A stretch of 64,000 nucleotides of DNA from Streptomyces halobius. GTDB lineage: Bacteria; Actinomycetota; Actinomycetes; Streptomycetales; Streptomycetaceae. The translations under genes and the position numbers were made by a program. The notes under the pieces were generated by a model. It ran no database searches. It was given only the letters and a program-made list of their open reading frames with translations, and was not told where the DNA came from. Positions 17,426 through 26,257 of the stretch are shown piece by piece (the first letter of the stretch is position 1; every line of letters starts with the position of its first letter). The DNA lies in NCBI RefSeq assembly GCF_023277745.1, contig NZ_CP086322.1, forward strand, positions 3,038,001-3,102,000, read 5' to 3'.

Positions 17426-19351
17426 TCAGCGGATCGGCCGGTGCACGTTGGACTTTCTGCTCGGGCCCGGGGTGGCGTCGGCGATCCAGGGACCGTCGCC
17501 GCTGGGGTCGACGACGCCCTCCTCCAACCATGTGTAACTGCCGTCGAGGACCCCGGTCACCACCTTCCGGTCGAGGGTGTCGGTGTTGGTCCACAGCCGC
17601 GCGAACAGTTCGTCGACGCGGATCCGCGACTGGCGGCAGAAGGCGTCGGCGAGCTGGTGCGCCTCACGGCCGTGCTCGCCGGTCGTCCGCAGATGTTCGG
17701 CCCGTACGCAGGCCGCGCTCATCGCGAAGAGTTCGCCGCCGATGTCGACGATGCGGCCGAGGAAGCCCTGTTTGGTCTCCATCCGGCCCTGCCACCGGGA
17801 CATCGCGTAGAAGGTGGACCGGGCGAGCTTGCGGGAGGCCCGTTCGACATAGCGCAGATGCCCGGCCAGTTCGCCGAACTCCTTGTACGTGCGCGGGAGT
17901 TGCCCCGGCCCCGCGATGAGCTTGGGCAGCCAGCGGGCGTAGAAACCGCCGGCCTTGGCCGCCGCCCGGCCCTTGTCGGACAGGCTCTTGTCCGGATCGA
18001 TGAGGTCACCGGCGACGGACAGATGGGCGTCCACCGCCTCCCGGGCGATCAGCAGATGCATGATCTCCGTCGAGCCCTCGAAGATCCGGTTGATCCGCAG
18101 ATCGCGCAGCAGCTGCTCGGCGGGCACGGCGCGTTCGCCGCGGGCGGCGAGCGAGGCGGCGGTCTCGAAGCCGCGGCCGCCACGGATCTGCACCAGTTCG
18201 TCCGCCATCAGACAGCCCACCTCGGAGCCGAAGAGCTTGGCCAGGGCCGCCTCGATGCGAATGTCGTTGCGGCTCTCGTCGGCCATCTGGGAGGAGAGGT
18301 CGACGACGGCTTCGAGGGCGAAGGTGGTCGCGGCGATGAAGGAGATCTTGGCGCCGATGGCCTCGTGCCGGGCGATCGGCTTGCCCCACTGCTCACGGGC
18401 GGCGGACCACTCACGGGCGATCTTCAGGCACCACTTGCCCGCGCCGACGCACATCGCGGGCAGCGAGAGCCGGCCGGTGTTGAGCGTCGTCAGGGCGATC
18501 TTCAGACCCGCGCCCTCGGGGCCGATACGGTGCGCGGCGGGGACCCGTACCTGGTGGAAGCGGGTCACCCCGTTCTCCAGACCGCGCAGGCCCATGAAGG
18601 CGTTGCGGTTCTCGACGGTGATGCCGGGCGAGTCCGCCTCGACGACGAAGGCGGTGATGCCGCCCTTGTGGCCCTCGGAGGCGGGCACCCGTGCCATCAC
18701 CACCAGCAGATCGGCGACGACTCCGTTGGTGGTCCACAGCTTCACACCGTCCAGGACATAGCTCTCGCCGTTCTTGTCCGGTACGGCGGTGGTCGCCAGC
18801 CGGGCCGGGTCGGAGCCGACGTCCGGCTCGGTCAGCAGGAACGCGGAGATGTCCGTACGGGCGCAGCGGGGCAGGAAGGTGTCCTTCTGCTCCTGGGTGC
18901 CGAAGAGCTTCAGCGGCTGCGGTACGCCGATCGACTGATGTGCCGACAGCAGCGCGCCGATGGCGGGGCTGGCGGAACCGATCAGCGAGAGCGCCCTGTT
19001 GTAGTAGACCTGGGTCAGGCCGAGGCCGCCGTACTTCGGGTCGATCTTCATGCCCAACGCGCCGAGCTCCTTGAGCCCGTTGATCGTCTCGTCCGGGATC
19101 TGGCCCTCGCACTCGATCCGGGCGCCGTCGATCCGGGTCTCACAGAACTCTCGCAGGGTGGCCAGGAACTTCTCCCCGCGCCGTACGTCGTCCGCCGCGG
19201 GAGTGGGATGCGGATGGATGAGGTCGAGCCTGAAGCGCCCCAGGAACAGTTCCTTGGCGAAGCTGGGCTTACGCCAGTCCTGCTCACGGGCCGCCTCGGC
19301 GACCTGCCGTGCCTCGCGCTCGGAAACCTTTCGGATGGACGGAGCGGACAT
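17426..19351 (-). CDS. Acyl-CoA dehydrogenase, long form with C-terminal extension
   Basis: FAD-dependent alpha,beta-dehydrogenation of an acyl-CoA. At 641 residues it exceeds the usual 380-400, with a C-terminal extension of about 200 residues as in VLCAD/ACAD9-like enzymes. ACAD hallmarks are LGMKIDPKYGGLGLTQVYYN, the FAD/substrate loop CARTDISAFLLTEPDVGSDP, KLWTTNGVVADLLVVMARVP, and the RGGRGFETAASLAARGE region near the usual active-site area. The end STEIMHLLIAREAVDAHL matches the core terminus. It is followed on the same strand by dxr after the repeat-bearing gap. The substrate is unknown; it may serve fatty-acid oxidation. Confidence 0.9.
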   Translation of the reverse strand: MSAPSIRKVSEREARQVAEAAREQDWRKPSFAKELFLGRFRLDLIHPHPTPAADDVRRGEKFLATLREFCETRIDGARIECEGQIPDETINGLKELGALGMKIDPKYGGLGLTQVYYNRALSLIGSASPAIGALLSAHQSIGVPQPLKLFGTQEQKDTFLPRCARTDISAFLLTEPDVGSDPARLATTAVPDKNGESYVLDGVKLWTTNGVVADLLVVMARVPASEGHKGGITAFVVEADSPGITVENRNAFMGLRGLENGVTRFHQVRVPAAHRIGPEGAGLKIALTTLNTGRLSLPAMCVGAGKWCLKIAREWSAAREQWGKPIARHEAIGAKISFIAATTFALEAVVDLSSQMADESRNDIRIEAALAKLFGSEVGCLMADELVQIRGGRGFETAASLAARGERAVPAEQLLRDLRINRIFEGSTEIMHLLIAREAVDAHLSVAGDLIDPDKSLSDKGRAAAKAGGFYARWLPKLIAGPGQLPRTYKEFGELAGHLRYVERASRKLARSTFYAMSRWQGRMETKQGFLGRIVDIGGELFAMSAACVRAEHLRTTGEHGREAHQLADAFCRQSRIRVDELFARLWTNTDTLDRKVVTGVLDGSYTWLEEGVVDPSGDGPWIADATPGPSRKSNVHRPIR

Positions 19352-19740
19352 CAGGAGCTCACCTCACCGCGAATCGGGAGTGCTGTACCGGCAGGCCGGT
19401 CGGCTACCGGTCAGTTGCTACTTGTGAGGGTCCTCGATCCGGGCGGGTTGCACCAGTGGTGGCGCCGGGACGGTCCGGGCGAGGTGCGGATACCCGCCAT
19501 GGGTGGTAAGCGGCGCGGGAAGCGCTGGATATCGGCCAGAACGGGGGCGCGGCGCGCTCCGGGCCAGATGCCGGAGCGCGCCGCGGCCGGGGCCGGCGCC
19601 GGGGGGTGCGTCGGCCGGGGCCTGGAGGGGCGGTACGGCCCAAGGGATGGCCGTCGCTGTCCACCGGTCCAGGCCGGTCGGGTGATGCCTGGGCCGCAGC
19701 CTTCCACAGGTTCCTGCATTTCCGACGGGTTGCTGTCATT

Positions 19741-19800
19741 CCTGCAGGTTCTTGCAGGTTGTTGCAGCTTCCTTCAGGTCCTTGCGGCCGCGTCCAGGTC
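19741..19800. repeat. 10-bp-period tandem repeat
   Basis: Six consecutive 10-base units exactly in phase: CCTGCAGGTT, CTTGCAGGTT, GTTGCAGCTT, CCTTCAGGTC, CTTGCGGCCG and CGTCCAGGTC, decaying in similarity. They lie within the 525-base gap between the acyl-CoA dehydrogenase start and the aldehyde dehydrogenase stop. A period of about one helical turn suggests clustered protein-binding sites. The rest of the gap (19352-19740 and 19801-19876) is GC-rich with no credible gene. Confidence 0.65.
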
Positions 19801-19876
19801 GCGGGCGGGTGGTGCAGGCGGGTCCGCCGACGGGTGGTACCGCCCCTACCGCCTTGGCCCCCTTACCGCCGGGTTC

Positions 19877-21334
19877 CTACAGGTCGAGGCCGGTGAGGAC
19901 CATGACCCGCTCGTAGGTGTAGTCGTCCATCGCGAAGCGCACCCCCTCGCGGCCGACGCCGGACTGCTTGGCGCCGCCGTACGGCATCTGGTCCGCGCGG
20001 TAGGACGGCACATCGCCGATGATCACGCCGCCGACCTCCAGCGCGCGGTGCGCCCGGAACCCGATCTGCAGATCGTGCGTGAACACCCCTGCCTGGAGGC
20101 CGTACTTCGAGTCGTTGACGGCGGCGAACGCCTCCGCCTCGCCGTCAACCTTCTGGACGGAGAGCACCGGGCCGAAGACCTCTTCGACGGCGATCGTCGT
20201 GTCGGCGGGCACATCGGCGAGCACGGTCGGCGCGTACGAGGCGCCGTCCCGCTTGCCCCCCGCGAGCAGCTTCGCGCCGTGCTCCACGGCCTCGTCCACC
20301 CAGGTCTCGACGCGCTTGGCGGCGTCCTCGCTCACCAGCGGGCCGACCTCGGTGGCGTCGTCCGACGGGTCACCGGTGACCTGCGCACCGACCGCTGCGA
20401 CGATCTTCGGCACCAGCCGGTCGTAGACGGACGCGTCCGCGATCACCCGCTGCACCGAGATGCAGGACTGGCCGCCCTGGTAGTTGGAGAAGGTGGCGAT
20501 GCGCTGCGCCGCCCAGTCCAGGTCCGCCTCGGAGGAGAAGTCCGGCAGCACGACGGCCGCGCCGTTGCCGCCGAGTTCCAGGGTGCAGTGCTTGCGCGGC
20601 ACCGAGTCGAGGATGGCGTAGCCGACCTTCTCGGAGCCGGTGAAGGAGACGACCGGCAGCCGCTCGTCCTGGACGAGGGCGGGCATCCGGTCGTTGGGCA
20701 CCGGGAGGATCGACCAGGAGCCGGCCGGCAGGTCGGTCTCGGCCAGCAGCTCACCGATCAGCAGTCCGGAGAGCGGGGTGGCCGGCGCCGGCTTGAGGAT
20801 GATCGGGGCGCCGGCCGCGATGGCCGGGGCGATCTTGTGGGCGCAGAGGTTCAGCGGGAAGTTGAACGGGGCGATGCCCAGAACGGTGCCGCGCGGGAAG
20901 CGGCGGGTCAGCGCGAGCCGGCCGGCGCCGCCCGCGTCGGTGTCCAGCCGCTGTGCCTCGCCGCCGTTGAAGCGGCGGGCCTCCTCGGCCGCGAAGCGGA
21001 ACACGGACACCGCGCGGCCGACCTCACCGCGCGCCCACTTCATGGGCTTGCCGTTCTCCGCGGAGATCAGCCCGGCGATCTCCTCCGTACGCTCCACCAG
21101 TCGGCGCTGTACGTGGTCCAGGGCGGCGGCCCGCACATGGGCCGGGGTCGCGGCGAACTCGGCCTGGACGGCGACGGAGGCCGCGACGGCCTCCTCGACC
21201 TGGGCCTCGGTGGGGACGCTCACCGTGCCGACGAGACGTCCGTCCCAGGGGGAGGTGACATCGAAGGTGGCCTCGCCGGTGGCCTTGCGGCCGGCGAGCC
21301 AAAAGGCGGTGGGGGCTGCAGCAGTGTTCGGCAC
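19877..21334 (-). CDS. NAD(P)-dependent aldehyde dehydrogenase
   Basis: Oxidises an aldehyde to the acid. The 485-residue ALDH has GIAPFNFPLNLCAHKIAPAI, ILKPAPATPLSGLL, the catalytic Glu in LELGGNGAAVV, the catalytic Cys in YQGGQSCISVQRV near 280, and the C-terminal PYGGAKQSGVGREG. The lactaldehyde/GapN-like variant is suggested by the SFTGSEKVGY and YQGGQSC wording. GTG 21334 is chosen because the family N-terminus begins just after it (FWLAGRKATG). The PucR-type regulator gene lies upstream on the same strand, so it is the likely controller. Confidence 0.88.
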   Translation of the reverse strand: MPNTAAAPTAFWLAGRKATGEATFDVTSPWDGRLVGTVSVPTEAQVEEAVAASVAVQAEFAATPAHVRAAALDHVQRRLVERTEEIAGLISAENGKPMKWARGEVGRAVSVFRFAAEEARRFNGGEAQRLDTDAGGAGRLALTRRFPRGTVLGIAPFNFPLNLCAHKIAPAIAAGAPIILKPAPATPLSGLLIGELLAETDLPAGSWSILPVPNDRMPALVQDERLPVVSFTGSEKVGYAILDSVPRKHCTLELGGNGAAVVLPDFSSEADLDWAAQRIATFSNYQGGQSCISVQRVIADASVYDRLVPKIVAAVGAQVTGDPSDDATEVGPLVSEDAAKRVETWVDEAVEHGAKLLAGGKRDGASYAPTVLADVPADTTIAVEEVFGPVLSVQKVDGEAEAFAAVNDSKYGLQAGVFTHDLQIGFRAHRALEVGGVIIGDVPSYRADQMPYGGAKQSGVGREGVRFAMDDYTYERVMVLTGLDL

Positions 21335-21465
21335 AGTGGATCCCGGCCCTTCCAAGGTGGTGGGTGGTGCGCATGGCTCTGGGAGCGGCTGCGTTTTGCT
21401 GTCCCCACCGTAGGGGCGCGAGGGTCCCGTGGCGTTTGTCCGAAGCGGAGCAATCCGTCCGCGTG

Positions 21466-21514
21466 TCTCTCCGTGGTGGAGGGGAGCGATTCTCTCCGCG
21501 GTGGAGGGGCCGAT
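21466..21514 (-). repeat. Tandem 25-bp duplication in the aldehyde dehydrogenase leader
   Basis: Unit 1 (21466-21490) and unit 2 (21491-21514) share TCTCTCCG-GGTGGAGGGG-CGAT with two or three differences. They lie about 130 bases upstream of the aldehyde dehydrogenase start, in the 362-base gap after the PucR gene. They are a candidate operator pair for that regulator. The remaining gap sequence shows no gene. Confidence 0.6.
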
Positions 21515-21696
21515 GGGCTGCCGACGCGCCTGCGGCGCTCCCCCGGCACTCCTGCCTCGTCCCGGCCTTGCCCCTCTCTCACTCCTGCGCCTCCCCTGCG
21601 ACTCCTTCCAGGCTTTGAGCAGAGTACGGGCGGGAGCGCGCACAGCCCCTCCCGTGCGGCCTCCGCACGGCCCCTCCCCCGCGACCTCTCGCCGCC

Positions 21697-23436
21697 TCAC
21701 TCCTGCGTCGGGGCCGAGGTGGCCTTCAGGGCCAGCCACAGCTCCATGCGGACGTCCGCGTCGTCCAGGGAGCGGCCCAGGATCTCCTCCACCCGCCGCA
21801 TCCGGTAGCGCAGGGTGTGGCGGTGTACGCCCAGGTCGGCGGCGGCCGCGTCCCATTGGCCGTGCCGGTTCAGCCAGGCGCGGAGCGAGGCGACCAGATC
21901 GCCGCGGCCGGTGGCGTCGTGCTCGCGCAGCGCGCGCAGCAGCCCGTCCGCGAAGGCGCGGACCGCATCGTCGGCGAGCAGCGGCAGCACGGATCCGGCC
22001 GCCACCTCCTCGTGCTCGACCAGCGCGCGGCCGCGGCGGCGGGCGACGGACAGCGCCTGTCCCGCCTGGCCGTAGGCGGTCGCGGCGGCCATCGCGGTGG
22101 CCGGCGCGGACAGTCCGACGGCCAGCCCCTCGCCCCGCCCCGCCTCGGCGCGCTCGGACCGGCCGCGCGCCCGCGAAGACGCCTCAAGGCGGGCCTCGGC
22201 CTCGGCCTCGGCGGCGTACGCGGCACAGGCCGCCGCGGCCGCGCCGCCGTCCGCGAGCAGCGCGATCAGCCGGCCCCCGTCCGGCACGGTGAGCACCGCC
22301 TCGCCGGTCCGCGCGGCGGCGGACTCCATCGCGTCGGCGAGCGCGTCCAGGACGGCGGCCCCGGACGAGGGGGGCGCGGTCGGGGCCCCGGACGACGGGA
22401 CCGACGTGGACGGCACGGACGACGTGGACTCCGTGGGCGCCGTGCGCCCCTCGGACGCCTTGGATGATGTGGTCGAGGCGTTCTCCGCGGCCACGTGCTC
22501 GGCCACCGCCACCCGGAACGGGGCCTCCAGCAGCCCGCCGTAGAGCCGCCCCGCCACCGCCCGCGCATGCTCCGGCTCGCCCGCCAGCAGCATCTTCAGC
22601 ACCGCCGCGCCGAGCCGCTGCTCGGCCTCCTGGAGCACCCGGGAGCGTTCGGTGGTGAGGGTGAGGAGCGCGACGGCGGAGTGCACGGCGTACCGCTCGG
22701 CGGTGCCGAGCGGCGCGCCGGTCCCGACCGCGAGCACCCCGCGCGCCCGGCGCCCCGTACCCAGCGACTGGAGCTCGACCCGGTCGTCACCGTCGGCATC
22801 GCTGACGACGGAGCTGGCGGGGGCGGGTCGCTCGCGCAGCCGCGCCACGTCATCGGACAGCCGGGCCGCACGCCGGGCCGCCCAGTCGGGGGCGGCGGCC
22901 ACCACCGCGCCCGACGCGTCGTAGAGGGCGGCCCACCCGTCCAGATGCGCGGCGAGCCGGGCCAGCAGCTCGGCCGGGCCCTCGGCGCCGAGCGCCGCCC
23001 GGGTCAGTTCCCGCTGTGCCTCGAATCCGGCGGTCACCGCGCGGTACTGGTCGGCGGCGACGGCGGCCGAGACGGCCTTGCTGATGGCGATGAAGGGGGT
23101 CCTGCGGGGGACCCCGAGCAGCGGCAGATCCGCCTCCCGCGCCGCCTCGACCAGCGCCGACGGCACCTCTTCGTAATTCACCCCGACGGCGAACCCCAGC
23201 CCCACGACCCCGGCCTCCGCGACCCGCCGCACATATCGGCGGGTCGCCTCCGGGTCCTCCGCGTCCAGCTTGAGGGCGGTGATGAGCAGCAGCTCACCGC
23301 CCTCCATGTAGGGCACCGGGTCGATCAGCTCACTGGCGTGTGCCCAGCGCACCGGGACGTCCAGCCGGTCCCCGCCCGCGAGCACGATGAGCTTGAGCGC
23401 GGTGTGGTTGACGAGGGAAGCGAGGGTGTGCGGCAT
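21697..23436 (-). CDS. PucR family transcriptional regulator
   Basis: A 579-residue regulator with the PucR architecture. The N-terminal purine-catabolism domain reads TALKLIVLAGGDRLDVPVRW, then ELIDPVPYMEGGELLLITAL. The middle is a variable GGDEF-like region with an Ala/Ser/Thr-rich insertion near 335-385. The C-terminal HTH-30 domain reads LRAWLNRHGQWDAAAADLGVHRHTLRYRMRRVEEILGRSL. Relatives control purine, GABA, proline or aldehyde catabolism. Start ATG 23436 (MPHTLASLVN) is the conserved PucR start. It precedes the aldehyde dehydrogenase gene on the same strand and probably controls it. Confidence 0.9.
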   Translation of the reverse strand: MPHTLASLVNHTALKLIVLAGGDRLDVPVRWAHASELIDPVPYMEGGELLLITALKLDAEDPEATRRYVRRVAEAGVVGLGFAVGVNYEEVPSALVEAAREADLPLLGVPRRTPFIAISKAVSAAVAADQYRAVTAGFEAQRELTRAALGAEGPAELLARLAAHLDGWAALYDASGAVVAAAPDWAARRAARLSDDVARLRERPAPASSVVSDADGDDRVELQSLGTGRRARGVLAVGTGAPLGTAERYAVHSAVALLTLTTERSRVLQEAEQRLGAAVLKMLLAGEPEHARAVAGRLYGGLLEAPFRVAVAEHVAAENASTTSSKASEGRTAPTESTSSVPSTSVPSSGAPTAPPSSGAAVLDALADAMESAAARTGEAVLTVPDGGRLIALLADGGAAAAACAAYAAEAEAEARLEASSRARGRSERAEAGRGEGLAVGLSAPATAMAAATAYGQAGQALSVARRRGRALVEHEEVAAGSVLPLLADDAVRAFADGLLRALREHDATGRGDLVASLRAWLNRHGQWDAAAADLGVHRHTLRYRMRRVEEILGRSLDDADVRMELWLALKATSAPTQE

Positions 23437-23509
23437 GGGACCTTCGGTTGCGGCGTCGGTGCGGCCCTGGCACGGCGGACGCCGCGGGCCTTTCTGCCGT
23501 CCCGTATGA

Positions 23510-23800
23510 ACGGCCGCTTCCGATTCTGCCTCAGCGGAGGATTTCGGGGGCACCGTCCACCGAACCAGCTCCCGGGTCCCCATGCCCGACCGGGTCTTCG
23601 AACAGGCCCAGAAGCCCCGGCAGGAGCTCACCGAATCCGGGCAGCATCGATCCGCTGGAGCAGTGGACCTGGTGATCGCGGCCACGGCCGAGCGTGGGGG
23701 CCTGATCGTGCTCCACGACGACCGCGGCTGTGAAGCCGTCTCCCGCATCACCGGCTTGCAGGTCAAGCGTGTCGTGGAGCCGACTGCCGACTGCCCCCTC
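23510..23800 (+). pseudogene. C-terminal fragment of a VapC-like PIN-domain toxin
   Basis: The frame opened after a stop at 23507 reads PMPDRVFEQAQ, then ELTESGQHRSAGAVDLVIAA, TAERGGLIVLHDDRG and ISGLQVKRVV-like end residues (ITGLQVKRVVEP). This matches the second half of VapC PIN toxins: the conserved Asp of GAVDLVIAATA and the HDDRG end acidic residues are present. The N-terminal half with the first catalytic Asp and the partner antitoxin are absent, and no start or Shine-Dalgarno fits. The open frame runs on into antisense of the ATPase gene. I infer a decayed toxin-antitoxin relic. Confidence 0.6.
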
Positions 23801-25943
23801 ACCCCCGCAAATCCACCAACACCGGCGGCGCATGCCCCCCCTGCACCGAGGTCACCGACAGCACGGCGTGCCCGGCGGGGAGCTGGTTCGCCAGGTCGGA
23901 GGCGGACCAGCGTTCGCGTTCGACGGTGCGGACGGTGACGGCCTTGGCGGTGGCCGCCTTGCCCGTGACCAGGTGGCGGAAGACATGGAAGGCCTTCATC
24001 ACGGCCCCCTCCGCGATGATTTGACGGTCCGTCACATCACGTGTCTCCACCCACTCCTTGCCCCACACCTCGGCGAACCGCGCCCCGTCCCACGTCGTCA
24101 CGCCCGCGAACGCCATCCGGCAGCCGACCGCGCCGAGCAGCGCGCCGCGCAACGCGTCGGGCACGTCATCCAGCGCGCGCAGCGTCAGCACCGCACCGGC
24201 GTTGGCCGAGCGCAGCCGCTGCAGTCCGCGGAGCGCCTCGGCGGTGATGGTGTGCGCGGCCTCGTCGAGCACCAGGCAGGCGAACAGGGAGCGGTCGGAG
24301 CGGGCCACGGCACACTCGGTGAACTGGGCGAGGACGAGGCGGGCGAGGATGCGAGAAGCCTCGGTGTGGCCGCGCTCCGGCAGGTCGACACGGACCCGCA
24401 AGGGGTGGTCGAGCGCGCGGAGGGAGACCTGCCGGGTGCGTCCCGTCGGGTCGAAGAAGTCGGCGAAGGCGGGCCGGTCGAGCAGTGCGATGCGGTCGGC
24501 CAGCAGCACGCCCACATCGCCGGGGCGCTCCGACTGCCGTGCGCGGGCGTCCAGTTCGCGCAGCAGTGTGTGTTCGCGGGCGTCCTCCAGAACGGTGCGG
24601 AGCGCGGCGACCGGCTCGGTCGCGCCGTCCAGCAGTTCGCGTAGTTCCGGGACGGAGGGGAAGCGGTCGTGGGCCGCCCGGAAGGGGCCCAGCAGTTGGG
24701 CCAGCGCGGTCGCGGCGCGTCGGCTGTCGCCGCCGGGGAGCTGCCCGGCGAGATCGCCGACCAGCGCCTCGGCGAGGATGCCGGCCGCCTCGTCCGGGTC
24801 GGTGGTGCCGCCGTACAGGTCGAGATCGCACTCCGGGTCCGGGCGGCCGATCTTGACCACGACATCGAAGGCGTCGTCCGGTCCGAGGTCGCCGCCGGCC
24901 GGGCCGACGGCGACCACCGCGCACTGCCCGGCCAGCGCCTGGAGGCACATCGACTCCACGACCGGCTTCACCAGCCGCGTCGTCTTGCCGCTCCCGGAGG
25001 GCCCGACGGCCAGCAGCGAGGTGCCCAACACGCCCGGCTCCAGCGCGCATCCGGCGCCGCGGTGCTGATACGGATTGCGCGGGTGGTCGGCGGCGGTGCC
25101 GATGCGGACCTGGTGTGCGAGCAGGTCGTGGTCGGCGGTCCGGTGGGCCAGATCGCGCCGCCCCGAGGGGTGCGCACAGGCCGCCGCGCCATGCTTCAGC
25201 ACGGTGTCGGTGAAGGCGGCGACGGTGTTCTTGCCGGAGCGTACGGAGCGCCAGGCGCGCTCGATCCTGGCCACGTCCACATCGTTCATCCGGCCCGCGC
25301 GGGCCTCCTCGGTGAGCTTGTCGGCGGCGTCCGGGGCGCCGTGGGCGCGGAGTTCGGGCCATTGGGCCGGGTCGGCGGCGGGCGGGGGCGCAGCGGCGGG
25401 CGTGCGGTCGCGGACGCGCCGGACGAGGGGAAGCACCAGGCGGCGGGCGAGTTCGGGCCAGCGGCCGAGGCGGCCGAAGAGGACGGCCAGGAGGGCGATG
25501 AAGAGCCCGTAGTAGAGATAGGTGGCCCAGACGAAGGCCATCTGGTCGCCGCCGGCCGCCCGCCAGGAGTCGGGGGTGAGCAGCAGCAGCGGCCACATCC
25601 AGTAGCCGCCGAGGTAGCCGTTCCACAGCAGCGACCACAGCAGCCAGCCGCACAGGAACGAGATCACCGCCCCGCTGATCAGCTGCCGCGCCGGCACCCG
25701 TTCCGGCTCCTCGGCGGGCCGGGGCCGGTGCCCGTACGTCCAGATGCCGGGCGCGGCGTCCGGGCGCGGGGTGCGCAGCCAGCCGAGCAGCGGCGGCTCC
25801 GGCGGGGCGGGGGGCACGGCGGGCGGGGCGGGCGGCGGTGGGGGCGGTGCCGCCTGGTGTGGCACGGTCGGTTCGGGTCGGTGCGCTCCGCCGGGCGGCC
25901 GGGAAGCGGTGTGCGGTGCGTCGTGCGTGCCCTCGGTGTCCAT
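23799..25943 (-). CDS. VirD4/TraG-like membrane ATPase of unknown role
   Basis: A 714-residue protein. It has a Pro-rich cytosolic N-terminus (1-55), membrane segments near 88-125 (ISGAVISFLCGWLLWSLLWN) and 131-153 (YLYYGLFIALLAVLFGRL), then an ATPase domain. The ATPase has Walker A GPSGSGKTTR near 312 and Walker B LFACLVLDEAAH near 557. Similar proteins are often labelled type IV secretory conjugative ATPases. There is no relaxase, mating-pair or secretion partner nearby, so a conjugation role is unsupported. It is transcribed divergently from gabT across a gap with 20-bp tandem repeats. Confidence 0.8.
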   Translation of the reverse strand: MDTEGTHDAPHTASRPPGGAHRPEPTVPHQAAPPPPPPAPPAVPPAPPEPPLLGWLRTPRPDAAPGIWTYGHRPRPAEEPERVPARQLISGAVISFLCGWLLWSLLWNGYLGGYWMWPLLLLTPDSWRAAGGDQMAFVWATYLYYGLFIALLAVLFGRLGRWPELARRLVLPLVRRVRDRTPAAAPPPAADPAQWPELRAHGAPDAADKLTEEARAGRMNDVDVARIERAWRSVRSGKNTVAAFTDTVLKHGAAACAHPSGRRDLAHRTADHDLLAHQVRIGTAADHPRNPYQHRGAGCALEPGVLGTSLLAVGPSGSGKTTRLVKPVVESMCLQALAGQCAVVAVGPAGGDLGPDDAFDVVVKIGRPDPECDLDLYGGTTDPDEAAGILAEALVGDLAGQLPGGDSRRAATALAQLLGPFRAAHDRFPSVPELRELLDGATEPVAALRTVLEDAREHTLLRELDARARQSERPGDVGVLLADRIALLDRPAFADFFDPTGRTRQVSLRALDHPLRVRVDLPERGHTEASRILARLVLAQFTECAVARSDRSLFACLVLDEAAHTITAEALRGLQRLRSANAGAVLTLRALDDVPDALRGALLGAVGCRMAFAGVTTWDGARFAEVWGKEWVETRDVTDRQIIAEGAVMKAFHVFRHLVTGKAATAKAVTVRTVERERWSASDLANQLPAGHAVLSVTSVQGGHAPPVLVDLRG

Positions 25944-25960
25944 CCTGTGCCCCTGTTCCC

Positions 25961-26060
25961 CCTTGATCAGCCGTACTCAGCCTTCATCAGCCGTACTCAG
26001 CGGTGGTCGACCGTACTCAGGCCCGGTCAGCCGTGGTCGGCCACGATCAGCCGTGATCAG
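25961..26060. repeat. Five 20-bp tandem repeats between the divergent ATPase and gabT genes
   Basis: Units start exactly every 20 bases at 25961, 25981, 26001, 26021 and 26041. The core is ATCAGCCGTACTCAG in units 1 and 2, with degenerate variants in units 3-5 (GTCGACCGTACTCAG, GTCAGCCGTGGTCGG, ATCAGCCGTGATCAG). The period is about two helical turns. The array occupies a third of the 314-base divergent gap and begins 17 bases upstream of the ATPase start. It is a candidate multi-site operator; no protein is encoded. Confidence 0.8.
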
Positions 26061-26257
26061 CGATGGCGTGTGTGCCGCGGGTTCAATCTACTGGCCGCAC
26101 ACCATGGCCATGTCCGCTGCGGGCCACCGCTATGTCCGGCGCGGACAACGCAACACGCGCACTTCTCCCGAACGGAACATGCCAGACCCGGTGCGCCGCC
26201 CCTAGCCTGCGAGAACAACACTTCCGTACGTCCGTGTTCCACCCCCAGGAGACTGCT

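Noticed and set aside
17231..21808. 1525-codon plus-strand open frame across the acyl-CoA and aldehyde dehydrogenase genes
   Set aside because: Pure antisense frame crossing two genes and an intergenic gap; composition is Arg/Gly/Val-rich without domains.
23799..25943. Reading the region as an integrative conjugative element because of the VirD4-like gene and VapC relic
   Set aside because: No integrase, relaxase, replication gene, tRNA attachment site or direct-repeat boundaries are visible in the window.
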